Shown here piece after piece: positions 1 to 5,992 of a stretch of 6,777 bases of DNA. The notes beneath the pieces were generated by a model. That model did not search any database, was not told the DNA's origin, and saw only the letters and a program-made list of their open reading frames with translations. Numbering within the stretch: position 1 is the stretch's first letter; each line of letters begins with the position of its first letter. Both the position numbers and the translations under genes were made by a program. Source of the DNA: Myxococcales bacterium (GTDB taxonomy: Bacteria > Myxococcota > Polyangia > Fen-1088); the NCBI GenBank assembly GCA_003153875.1, contig PMBY01000320.1, forward strand, positions 1 through 6,777, read 5' to 3'.

Positions 1-130
1 GGCCCCCCACCCGCCACCCCACCCCACCCCGCTCGCTTCCCCCTTCGGGGACTTCGGGACCCGCACCTTCCCCACCACACCCGCTCGCTACGCTCGCGCC
101 CTCGCGCTCGGCCTCGCCAAACCCTCGCGC
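1..130. repeat. Low-complexity C-rich intergenic DNA with short direct repeats
   Basis: No coding region is supported here. Positions 1-30 are runs of C broken by single A or G bases; read on the minus strand this is four or more G-runs with one-base spacers, a G-quadruplex-type sequence. A C-rich block ending in CCCGCTCGCT occurs at about 17-37 and again, slightly altered, at about 70-89. CTTCGGG is tandemly repeated at 43-49 and 52-58, and 41-50 can form a small C-UUCG-G hairpin. GCTCGC-type hexamers recur through 82-118. The block lies downstream of the M61 peptidase gene on the minus strand, so it would be in or beyond that transcript's 3' end. It may be ordinary intergenic low complexity; no known repeat family is recognised. 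Confidence 0.5.
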
Positions 131-139
131 GATGGTGCG

Positions 140-158
140 CGGCGAGCAGAGCTCGCCG
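140..158 (-). terminator. Hairpin downstream of the M61 peptidase gene
   Basis: A perfect inverted repeat has 8-bp arms (140-147 and 151-158, containing GGCGAGC and GCTCGCC) around a 3-nt loop. It begins 13 nt past the peptidase stop codon (TAG on the minus strand, 172-174). The position and GC-rich stem suit a transcript end, but no T-run follows on the minus strand, so it would not be a canonical intrinsic terminator. It could instead protect the 3' end or mark a Rho-dependent stop. Confidence 0.35.
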
Positions 159-171
159 GCTCCCCACGCGA

Positions 172-1935
172 CTAGAATCCCCGCAACCAGCCCTGGCGCA
201 CGCGCCGTCGCGCCGGCGATGCAGCGGGATCGATGGCGAAGCTCCACTTCCGTTCGGGCGTGCGCACCAGGCGCAGACTGGTGGTGCGCAGGATCTGCTG
301 GCGGAAGAACGCGATGGTCACAGTCTGGCCAGGGCCGCAATCAGCCAGTCGCTTGGCCACGGTGGAGGCATCGACATGATGGTCGTTGACCGCCACGATC
401 TCGTCCCGGAAGGTCAGTCCTGCCTGCCAAGCCGGCGAATCGGGAATCACGTTCTTGACCACCGCGGCCTCACCGGCAGCGAAGTTGAGTCCGGCCCAGC
501 CCTGTTGCCGGCGCATCTTCACCTTGTCCTCGCCTTCAGCCTGGGCGGGTGAACGGGCCTGGGCGACAAGCCCGGCGCGGCGCAACCAGGGGGGCACGGG
601 CAGCTCGGCGGTTCCGTCGATGAAACCGGAGAAGTACGAAGCCAGAGAACGGCGCCCCACGGACTCGGCCGCCGCGCGAATGTCGCGGACCGTGATGGAC
701 CGGCCGCGTTGGCCGTGGCTTTGCCAGAGGCGCCGGAACACCTGAGGCAGCCCGCGCCGGCCGTGCGTCGCCTGCCGAAGAACGAGATCCAGCACGAGTG
801 CGGCCCATTTGCCCTTGTCGTAGTAGCTGACCGCACGGTTGGCGTGGTTGTCAGCGGGTTTGTACTGTTTGATCCACGCCTCGAAGGACAGTTCGGAAAG
901 AGGCGTGACGTTGCGGCCAGGTCGCCCGGCATACTTGGCCCAGTCCTCGCCCAGGTCTTTCAGGTATTGCTCGGGCGTGAGCAGACCCGCGCGCAGCAGG
1001 ATGATGGCTTGCATGTACTCGGTGAAGCCCTCGTGAAACCAGAGCAGGCGGGTGTAGTTTTCGGCCGTGTAGTCAAAGGGGCCGAGGACCTGGTCGCGAA
1101 TTCGCTTCACGTTCCAGGCGTGGAAGAACTCGTGGGCGGCCAGCTCGTTGAAGCGCTGATAGCCCTTCTCATCCTCGAAGGCCAGGCCGGCAATGTCGAG
1201 GGTGCATGAACAGGCGTGCTCCAACCCGCCGCCTCTTTCGGGCAAGGCGTGGATGATGAACAGGTAGCGGTCAAACGGGAACCCACTGAAGAGTGCGCCA
1301 GCCGCCTCGACAATGCGTCGCAAGTCGGCCAGCAGGCGCGCAATCTCGGCATTGGTGGATCCGGAAAGGGTCACCTCGAAGCGTGTGCCGCCCTGGCGAA
1401 AGGCGTGCACGCTCTGGAGGCCCATCTCCACCGGCTCGTCGACCAGCTCGTCGTAGCCAGTGGCGCGAAAGCGATGGCGCGTCCCGCGGATCGCGGGCAG
1501 GGCCGTGCTGATGCGCCAGCCGGCTGGCGGTTCGAGGTCGAGCAGGCAGGGTAGCCTCTGCTCGCCATCGACAAGGAAGAAGAGGCTCGTGCCAATTAGA
1601 AAGGCACGATCCTGGTCGAGAAACGATGTGCGCACACTCTGGTCAAAGGCGAAGACGCGATAGCTGACCTCGACCGGATGACCGTCGCTGCGTACCCGCC
1701 AGCGCAACTTGTCCAGCCGTTCACAGGGAATCGCGCGGCCGTTGCTGGTCATCTGCAAGTCGTAGATATGGCGGGAAAAGTCGCGCACCATGTAGCTGCC
1801 CGGTGTCCACGCGGGAAAAACCAGATCCAGCACCGGGCGCTCGCGCAAGGCCGGGACTTGCAGGGTGACGTGAAATTCGTGACTCGACGGCTCGGGCATG
1901 GCCACCCGATAGCGCAGGGGTGTGGAGGCAGGCAT
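172..1935 (-). CDS. M61-family metallopeptidase (glycyl aminopeptidase type) with PDZ domain
   Basis: This 587-residue zinc peptidase belongs to the M61 family, whose characterised members are aminopeptidases with preference for N-terminal glycine or alanine. Residues 8-170 form the M61 N-terminal beta domain (YRVAMPEP, then PAWTPGSYMVRDFSRH at 41-56). GGGLEH at 235-240 corresponds to the exopeptidase substrate-binding motif. The zinc site is HEFFH at 268-272, with the third ligand probably Glu302 in FHEGFTEY. A PDZ domain occupies about 476-556 (GWAGLNF, then DSPAWQAGL). All key residues are present and the length is normal for the family. No signal peptide or lipobox is visible, so a cytoplasmic location is inferred. 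The ATG at 1935 is chosen because the N-terminal domain begins at once and an extended -10 lies 7 nt upstream, implying a leaderless mRNA. It is divergent from the deacetylase gene. Substrate specificity cannot be read from sequence. Confidence 0.93.
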   Translation of the reverse strand: MPASTPLRYRVAMPEPSSHEFHVTLQVPALRERPVLDLVFPAWTPGSYMVRDFSRHIYDLQMTSNGRAIPCERLDKLRWRVRSDGHPVEVSYRVFAFDQSVRTSFLDQDRAFLIGTSLFFLVDGEQRLPCLLDLEPPAGWRISTALPAIRGTRHRFRATGYDELVDEPVEMGLQSVHAFRQGGTRFEVTLSGSTNAEIARLLADLRRIVEAAGALFSGFPFDRYLFIIHALPERGGGLEHACSCTLDIAGLAFEDEKGYQRFNELAAHEFFHAWNVKRIRDQVLGPFDYTAENYTRLLWFHEGFTEYMQAIILLRAGLLTPEQYLKDLGEDWAKYAGRPGRNVTPLSELSFEAWIKQYKPADNHANRAVSYYDKGKWAALVLDLVLRQATHGRRGLPQVFRRLWQSHGQRGRSITVRDIRAAAESVGRRSLASYFSGFIDGTAELPVPPWLRRAGLVAQARSPAQAEGEDKVKMRRQQGWAGLNFAAGEAAVVKNVIPDSPAWQAGLTFRDEIVAVNDHHVDASTVAKRLADCGPGQTVTIAFFRQQILRTTSLRLVRTPERKWSFAIDPAASPARRRVRQGWLRGF

Positions 1936-1942
1936 CGAGACA

Positions 1943-1951
1943 ACATTACCA
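1943..1951 (-). promoter_or_regulatory. Extended -10 promoter of the M61 peptidase gene
   Basis: Read on the minus strand this is TGG followed by TAATGT, a good extended -10 (TGn-TANNNT). Seven nucleotides separate it from the ATG at 1935, so transcription would start at or next to the start codon, giving a leaderless mRNA. No convincing -35 is seen 16-18 bp upstream, where the deacetylase -10 region lies. No Shine-Dalgarno fits in the remaining space. Confidence 0.55.
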
Positions 1952-1969
1952 GGGACCTGGCGTCTGGTA
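1947..1969. promoter_or_regulatory. Nested inverted repeats between the divergent promoters
   Basis: TACCAG (1947-1952) and CTGGTA (1964-1969) are perfect inverted arms 11 bp apart, and inside them CCAGG (1949-1953) and CCTGG (1956-1960) form a second, tighter dyad with a 2-bp centre. The outer arms are explained in part by the two outward-facing TGGTA extended -10 elements. The inner dyad is not explained by promoter consensus and could be an operator that a dimeric regulator uses to control both genes. This is inference; no regulator gene is in the window. Confidence 0.35.
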
Positions 1970-1973
1970 CGAT
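1965..1973 (+). promoter_or_regulatory. Extended -10 promoter of the deacetylase gene
   Basis: TGG followed by TACGAT (1968-1973) is an extended -10, and a weak -35 candidate TTACCA (1946-1951) lies 16 bp upstream. The GTG at 1980 follows after 6 nt, exactly where transcription would begin, so the mRNA is predicted to be leaderless. The -35 candidate overlaps the peptidase -10 on the other strand, so the two polymerase footprints should compete. Confidence 0.55.
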
Positions 1974-1979
1974 ATCCGC

Positions 1980-2924
1980 GTGCCGGCCGGCCCTGTTGTC
2001 TCCGTCTCCGTCGACCTCGATCCCGTCGAATGCTACTTCCGCATTCATGCGCTGTCGGGCGGACCGCCGGACCAGATCCGGCATGTGATCTTGCGCCGGT
2101 GTCTGCCCCGACTGGCCGAACTGTTCGCCCGACATGGCATCCGTGCGACCCTGTTCGTGGTCGGGCGCGACCTGGAAGAAGACGCTGAGGGCCGCCGCAT
2201 CTTGGCTGATCTGGCCAGCGCCGGCCATGAGTTGGCCAGCCACACGTACACCCATCCCTACGACCTGGTCCGGCTGCCGACTGTGCGCATCGCCGACGAG
2301 ATCGATCGCACCCACGCTGCCATCGCCGCGGTTTGTGGGCGGCCGCCCGTCGGCTTCCGCGCGCCCGGCTATGAGATATCGGCTGAGCTGATCGATCTGC
2401 TCTGCCAGCGTGGCTATCGCTACGATTCGTCGACTTTCCCGGCCATCCCGTATTACCTGGCCAAGGCTGCCGTGATGGGGCTGATTCGCCTGACGGGCCG
2501 GCGTTCGGGCAGCATCTTGGGCAGCCCGGCTGTGTTGCGGGCGCCGCGCGCGCCCTACCGGCCCGCGGCTGGCTCGCCCTATCGGCGCGGCGACCAACCC
2601 ATCGTGGAGTTGCCCATCACCGTGACCCCGTGGCTCCGGTTGCACGTCATCGGCACCACCTTGGTCATCGCGCCGGAGTGGCTGCGGCGGCGACTGACAG
2701 CCGCCGCACTGGCAACCCCGTTTTTCAATCTGGAACTGCATGGCATCGACCTGGCCGACGCCGAGGCTGACGGGTTTCCTGCGGCGCTGGTTGCCAAGCA
2801 GCCTGACCTGCGCGTGCCGCTGGCCCGCAAGCTGGCCGCGCTTGACGCCACGCTGGAACAAGCGCGCAGCCGGGGCGCCAGGTTCTTGCCGCTCAGAGAT
2901 GCGATCACCGGAGGAATGGTGTAG
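1980..2924 (+). CDS. Polysaccharide-deacetylase-fold (NodB/CE4-like) protein
   Basis: This is a 314-residue metal-dependent hydrolase of the NodB-homology superfamily; members remove N-acetyl or related groups from glycans or small amides. With V1 at the GTG at 1980, SVDLD at 10-14 supplies the catalytic and metal-binding aspartates, HTYTH at 88-92 the two metal histidines, RAPGY at 127-131 motif 3, YDSSTFP at 148-154 motif 4, and LELHGID at 251-257 the late histidine (His254). Between motifs 4 and 5 there is a long stretch of about 95 residues, partly basic and proline-rich. No signal peptide is visible, which argues against an exported cell-wall enzyme and for a cytoplasmic or membrane-side substrate. 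An upstream in-frame GTG at 1920 would add 20 residues but would overlap the divergent peptidase gene and contain both promoters, so 1980 is preferred. The substrate is unknown. Confidence 0.87.
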   Translation: MPAGPVVSVSVDLDPVECYFRIHALSGGPPDQIRHVILRRCLPRLAELFARHGIRATLFVVGRDLEEDAEGRRILADLASAGHELASHTYTHPYDLVRLPTVRIADEIDRTHAAIAAVCGRPPVGFRAPGYEISAELIDLLCQRGYRYDSSTFPAIPYYLAKAAVMGLIRLTGRRSGSILGSPAVLRAPRAPYRPAAGSPYRRGDQPIVELPITVTPWLRLHVIGTTLVIAPEWLRRRLTAAALATPFFNLELHGIDLADAEADGFPAALVAKQPDLRVPLARKLAALDATLEQARSRGARFLPLRDAITGGMV

Positions 2925-2959
2925 AAGATTTCGTGGCCGGGACGCATTTCGCCATGTGA

Positions 2960-2980
2960 GCGCGGCCGCACATGCCGCGC
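2960..2980 (+). terminator. GC-rich hairpin after the deacetylase gene
   Basis: GCGCGGC (2960-2966) and GCCGCGC (2974-2980) form a 7-bp stem with a 7-nt loop, 35 nt after the deacetylase stop and 66 nt before the lipoprotein start. There is no T-run after it, so termination is possible but not certain. It suggests that the lipoprotein gene is transcribed separately. Confidence 0.3.
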
Positions 2981-3035
2981 CGAAGGCCGGGCGACCACAG
3001 TCCGTGAGTCAACATTCTGCTGGGGAAGAAAACGG

Positions 3036-3041
3036 AAAGGA
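3036..3041 (+). promoter_or_regulatory. Shine-Dalgarno of the lipoprotein gene
   Basis: AAAGGA sits 5 nt before the ATG at 3047, a near-ideal ribosome-binding site that fixes the start. It stands out because no comparable site precedes the peptidase, deacetylase, kinase or larB starts, so this gene must have a true 5' untranslated leader. No convincing promoter was found between 2981 and 3030. Confidence 0.7.
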
Positions 3042-3046
3042 CAACC

Positions 3047-3502
3047 ATGCGATACGCAGTAGCCGCGATCTTTTCACTGAGTCTCCTGTCGTCCGGGTGC
3101 GCTTCGTGGTTCATGAATGGCGGCAAGCTCGTGGACAAAGGCTATGCACCGACCGCCAAGGCGAGCTGGTCAGTGCCAACCTGCTCCTTGACCACCGGGG
3201 GGGCGGTTAACGGACCTGCGGGCATACGCTTCCTGCTGGTGCAGGATGGCCCCGACGAAGGAATCTTCGAACGTAGCATGGACGGATCGGGCAGCCTAAT
3301 CACCAACAAATGGTCGGACGAGGCCGCCGACCACTACTTCGGCTGGGTGCAGTCGACTGGGTGGGAGTACGTCATCCCGAAGGATCCGGCCCGACACCCG
3401 ATGCGCTTGGTGTACACCGGCTTGAGGACCACGAAGGAAGGACAAGTGACGAAACCGGCGTCCCCGGTCGTCGCCACCTGCGCCATGGTAGCCGCGAACT
3501 GA
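3047..3502 (+). CDS. Small putative lipoprotein, function unknown
   Basis: The product is 151 residues. It begins with a basic N-terminus (MRY), a hydrophobic stretch at 4-14 and a lipobox-like LLSSGC ending at Cys18, so it is predicted to be a lipid-anchored envelope protein. Ala at +2 after the cysteine does not match the inner-membrane retention signal known from Enterobacteria. The mature part of about 133 residues has no family I recognise. It has two further cysteines, Cys46 (PTCSL) and Cys145 (VATCAM), that could form a disulfide outside the cytoplasm, and an aromatic segment at 97-108 (YFGWVQSTGWEY). The start is set by the Shine-Dalgarno at 3036-3041, and 123 bp of non-coding DNA separate its end from the kinase gene. 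It is likely a real gene because of the signal sequence plus ribosome-binding site, but it could be lineage-restricted. No functional link to its neighbours is evident. Confidence 0.78.
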   Translation: MRYAVAAIFSLSLLSSGCASWFMNGGKLVDKGYAPTAKASWSVPTCSLTTGGAVNGPAGIRFLLVQDGPDEGIFERSMDGSGSLITNKWSDEAADHYFGWVQSTGWEYVIPKDPARHPMRLVYTGLRTTKEGQVTKPASPVVATCAMVAAN

Positions 3503-3607
3503 GCGCAGGAGCGACGCAAGCTCCCGATGGCGCAGAAGGGCGAAGCGAACGCTTTGAGGGCTCCCATCACAGTGGTGCAGAAAAGTGCGCTCCAGCGCGG
3601 TCGGGAC

Positions 3608-3613
3608 TAGGAT
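3608..3613 (+). promoter_or_regulatory. Candidate -10 element for the kinase gene
   Basis: TAGGAT fits the TANNNT -10 pattern and lies 12 nt before the ATG at 3626, so the leader would be only about 5 nt. No TG extension and no clear -35 are present, making this the weakest of the four promoter calls. No Shine-Dalgarno is seen before the ATG. Confidence 0.35.
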
Positions 3614-3625
3614 CGGACTTGGCCC

Positions 3626-5095
3626 ATGGCCAGGCAGCAGACTATTCCTCTCCACGAGCCGCCCAGCGCGGGGCGCGCCTTTGCGGCCACGGCCCTGGAC
3701 GCAGAAGGTCCGGCGATTGACCAGCCGGTGGCCGCGACTGACTCGCTGGTCGGCCAGCGCATCGATCACTTCCAAATCCACGAGTTGCTGGGCGAGGGCG
3801 GGATGGGCGCGGTGTACCTGGCGCACGACCTGTCGCTGGAACGCACAGTGGCCATCAAGGTCTTGCGCCGGGAGCTGGCCAGCGACGAGAGATTGGTCGG
3901 CCGGCTGGTGATGGAAGCGCAGGCCCAGGCCTGCCTGCAGCACCCCAGCGTCGTCACCATCTACTACATCGGCAATTTCAAAGGCGCTCCCTACTTCGCC
4001 ATGGAGCACGTGCCAGGCGGTACGCTCGCCGAGTACATCCAGAAGGAAGGCCCGCTGCCCTGGGGCGAGGCGCTGGAATACATCATCCAGACCACGCGGG
4101 CTCTGGCCGCCGCCCACGGACGCTGCATGGTCCACCGGGACATCAAGCCGTCCAACCTGTTGCTGGGCGCGATTCCGGCCGGCGCGCAGGCGCACGCGAT
4201 CAAGGTGGCGGATTTCGGCGTGGCCGCGCCCACAGACGCCGGCGCTGGCGCCTTCGTGGGCACGCCCTACTATGCGGCGCCCGAGCAGATCGCGGGCGAA
4301 GGGCCCAGCATGCGCGGCGACGTGTACGCGCTGGCCATAACCTTCCACGAGCTCCTCACCGGCCGCGTGCCGTTTCAGGCCGATAGCCTGTTGGCCATGC
4401 TGAAACTACATCGCGAGGCTCCGCGGCCCGAGATCCCGGCCGAGGCCGCGCCCTGGCGGCTGCGCCATCTCATCCGTGAGATGATGGACCCGGATCCGCA
4501 AAAGCGCCCGGGTGGCTACGAGGATCTGCTGGAGCGCCTGGAATCGCTGCGGCCCAAGCCGCGCGTGGCTGGCGGACTGGTGCCGCGTGCGGCTGCCCTG
4601 GCCGTGGATGCGATGTTGATCGCACCCTTGGGCCAGATAGCGGCGGCAGCGCTGGGACTGTCGCAGCATGCGGCGGCGCAGATCGGACTGCTGCTCTTTG
4701 CCGCGTACTATGTCCTCTGTCATCGCCTGTGGGGCAAGACCATCGGCAAGCGCTTGCTGGGACTGCGCATTGTGGGCACCACACGCCCGGTGCGCGTGGC
4801 CAACCTGCTCTTGCGCTTCGCGGTTGAGTTCTGGGGCCCGCTGGTGGCCGAAGCCATAATTAGCCTGCAATGGGGCGCAGCCGTGGCCGGCGCCAACGTT
4901 CCCTTGTGGGATCGCAGCACCGGGGCCCTGCTGCGCATGTTGTTGGTGCCCAATCTGGTCGTGGCCATCCCGTGGCTAGCCGGATTCCTGTTCGCGCTTT
5001 TCGATCACGATCGCCAGGCGCTCCATGATCGGGTGGCCCACACCCGCGTGATCTACGAGATCCACGAACGCGAGCAGGCCGCGGACCACACGTGA
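3626..5095 (+). CDS. Hanks-type Ser/Thr protein kinase fused to an RDD membrane domain
   Basis: This 489-residue protein has a variable N-terminus (1-44), a complete eukaryotic-like kinase domain (about 47-309) and a C-terminal RDD domain (about 316-477). Kinase motifs are intact: glycine loop GEGGMGAV 56-63, VAIK with Lys78, probable helix-C Glu97, HRDIKPSN 170-177 with Asp172, DFG 196-198, and APE 218-220 after the activation-loop residues VGTPYY. It should therefore be an active RD-type kinase. The RDD part starts with PRAAALAVD (320-328) and has GKTIGKRLLGLRIVG (370-384) and FDHDRQALHDRVAHTRVI (459-476), with hydrophobic segments near 324-345, 350-366, 400-420 and 436-458. The kinase would face the cytoplasm, anchored through the RDD segments. 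The RDD role is poorly known; some RDD proteins are reported cation/proton antiporters. No PASTA or other sensor domain follows. The downstream larB has its own promoter, so the kinase is probably monocistronic. Its substrates are unknown. Confidence 0.93.
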   Translation: MARQQTIPLHEPPSAGRAFAATALDAEGPAIDQPVAATDSLVGQRIDHFQIHELLGEGGMGAVYLAHDLSLERTVAIKVLRRELASDERLVGRLVMEAQAQACLQHPSVVTIYYIGNFKGAPYFAMEHVPGGTLAEYIQKEGPLPWGEALEYIIQTTRALAAAHGRCMVHRDIKPSNLLLGAIPAGAQAHAIKVADFGVAAPTDAGAGAFVGTPYYAAPEQIAGEGPSMRGDVYALAITFHELLTGRVPFQADSLLAMLKLHREAPRPEIPAEAAPWRLRHLIREMMDPDPQKRPGGYEDLLERLESLRPKPRVAGGLVPRAAALAVDAMLIAPLGQIAAAALGLSQHAAAQIGLLLFAAYYVLCHRLWGKTIGKRLLGLRIVGTTRPVRVANLLLRFAVEFWGPLVAEAIISLQWGAAVAGANVPLWDRSTGALLRMLLVPNLVVAIPWLAGFLFALFDHDRQALHDRVAHTRVIYEIHEREQAADHT

Positions 5096-5182
5096 CGGTG
5101 GCAGTGGCGGGCGCGGTGACAGTGGCGGTGGCGGGTGGAGTGACAGGGGTGGGTGCGGTGACAGTGGCGGTGGCGGTGTGAG
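5093..5182 (+). repeat. G-rich minisatellite, four units starting at the kinase stop codon
   Basis: Four imperfect units each start with TGAC: 5093-5116, 5117-5140, 5141-5158 and 5159-5182 (24, 24, 18 and 24 bp). Units 2 and 4 share their first 18 bases, and a 22-bp exact repeat is found at 5113-5134 and 5155-5176. Within units there is a 6-bp sub-period of GGTGGC type. The first TGA is the kinase stop codon. All unit lengths are multiples of three, so every TGA stays in the kinase frame. The plus strand is strongly G-rich with many GG and GGG runs. It is likely a slippage-generated array of variable copy number, lying in the kinase 3' region and upstream of the larB promoter. Confidence 0.75.
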
Positions 5183-5218
5183 CAGGTCAAGACGCAGTAG
5201 TGAATTCCGTGCGTGAGA

Positions 5219-5227
5219 TGGTAGTCT
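5219..5227 (+). promoter_or_regulatory. Extended -10 promoter of larB
   Basis: TGG followed by TAGTCT (5222-5227) lies 6 nt before the GTG start at 5234, the same spacing as for the deacetylase gene. This predicts a leaderless larBC transcript. No good -35 is visible around 5198-5205, and there is no Shine-Dalgarno. Confidence 0.5.
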
Positions 5228-5233
5228 CCCGTT

Positions 5234-5992
5234 GTGGACCCTTCCCGCCTGCGCGCGCTCCTGGAAGACATTCGGGACGGCAAGACGTCGCCCGACGATG
5301 GCCTACGCGAGCTACGCGACCTGCCTTTCCGTTCCTTGGGCTTCGCCCATGCCGACACCCACCGTCACATGCGGACCGGGTTTCCCGAGGTGGTGTTCGG
5401 CTCGGGCAAGTCGGCCGCGCAGATCGCAACCCTGCTAGGCGAGCTGGGTCGCGACGGCGTCCCCGTGATGGCCACCCGGGTGACGCCCGAGCTGGCGGCC
5501 CAGGTGGCGGCCCTGCTGCCGGCTGTGCGCTACCTCGAAGTGCCGCGCATGCTGGTGTTCGGGCCGCAGCCGACGCCGGATCGCGGCCGTGGCGTGGTGG
5601 GCGTGCTGTCGGCCGGAACCTCTGACATTCCGGTGGCCGAGGAAGCCGCGGTCACCGCCGAAATGGACGGCAACCGGGTGGTGCGCATCTTCGACGTGGG
5701 GGTGGCCGGGCTGCACCGGCTGCTCGCCCATCGCGAAAGCATCGAGGAGGCCGAGGTGCTGGTGGTGGTGGCGGGCATGGATGGGGTGCTGCCCACGGTG
5801 GTCGGCGGTCTGTTTTCGCGGCCTGTGATCGCGGTGCCCACCAGCGTCGGTTATGGGGCCTCCTTCGGGGGCGTGGCTGCACTGCTGACCATGCTCAACT
5901 CCTGTGCCACGGGCGTGGCGGTGGTCAACATTGACAATGGCTTCGGTGGCGGGCGGCTCGCCTCGATGCTCAATCGGGTTCGCCAGCCATGA
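5234..5992 (+). CDS. larB: LarB, NaAD carboxylase/hydrolase of nickel-pincer nucleotide synthesis
   Basis: LarB carries out the first step of nickel-pincer nucleotide cofactor synthesis: it carboxylates the pyridinium ring of nicotinic acid adenine dinucleotide and cleaves the phosphoanhydride, giving pyridinium-3,5-biscarboxylic acid mononucleotide and AMP. The 252-residue product has the family's N-terminal region (LPFRSLGFAHADTHR at 30-44, then RTGFPEVVFGSGK at 47-59). The C-terminal domain, from about 120, resembles AIR carboxylase (PurE), with SAGTSD at 126-131, EEAEVLVVVAGMDGVLP at 171-187 and PTSVGYGASFGG at 202-213. Cys224 in LNSCATG matches the conserved cysteine near the nucleotide site in characterised LarB. 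The length is typical and no key motif is missing. The GTG at 5234 is chosen because of the -10 just before it and the full N-terminus it gives. Its stop overlaps the larC start by ATGA. Confidence 0.95.
   Translation: MDPSRLRALLEDIRDGKTSPDDGLRELRDLPFRSLGFAHADTHRHMRTGFPEVVFGSGKSAAQIATLLGELGRDGVPVMATRVTPELAAQVAALLPAVRYLEVPRMLVFGPQPTPDRGRGVVGVLSAGTSDIPVAEEAAVTAEMDGNRVVRIFDVGVAGLHRLLAHRESIEEAEVLVVVAGMDGVLPTVVGGLFSRPVIAVPTSVGYGASFGGVAALLTMLNSCATGVAVVNIDNGFGGGRLASMLNRVRQP

Noticed and set aside
1920..1979. Upstream GTG start for the deacetylase, adding 20 residues
   Set aside because: It would overlap the divergent peptidase coding region by 16 bp and translate through both promoters. The extension has no signal-peptide or domain character, while the -10 element places the transcript start at 1980.
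1749..2861. 370-codon open frame on the minus strand across the deacetylase gene
   Set aside because: It is antisense to a protein with all NodB-fold motifs, is rich in Arg, Gln and Gly with no recognisable domain, and runs into the peptidase gene in a wrong frame. Long shadow frames are expected in GC-rich DNA.
3503..3625. Possible terminator from the GGAGC/GCTCC pair at 3508-3524
   Set aside because: The stem is only 5 bp with a 7-nt loop and no T-run, too weak to call in GC-rich DNA.
3296..4348. 350-codon open frame on the minus strand across the lipoprotein and kinase genes
   Set aside because: It lies opposite the conserved kinase catalytic motifs and shows no domain; it is a GC-rich shadow.
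5101..5182. CRISPR array or mobile-element end suggested by repeated 22-bp sequence
   Set aside because: The copies are contiguous and degenerate with a 6-bp sub-period and no spacers. There is no terminal inverted repeat or transposase, so it is a minisatellite.
5053..5358. Minus-strand frame with a His/Cys repeat (HRHCHR) resembling a metal-binding protein
   Set aside because: The motif is just the reverse translation of the G-rich minisatellite at 5093-5182. The rest of the frame is antisense to the kinase end and larB start, with no ribosome-binding site.
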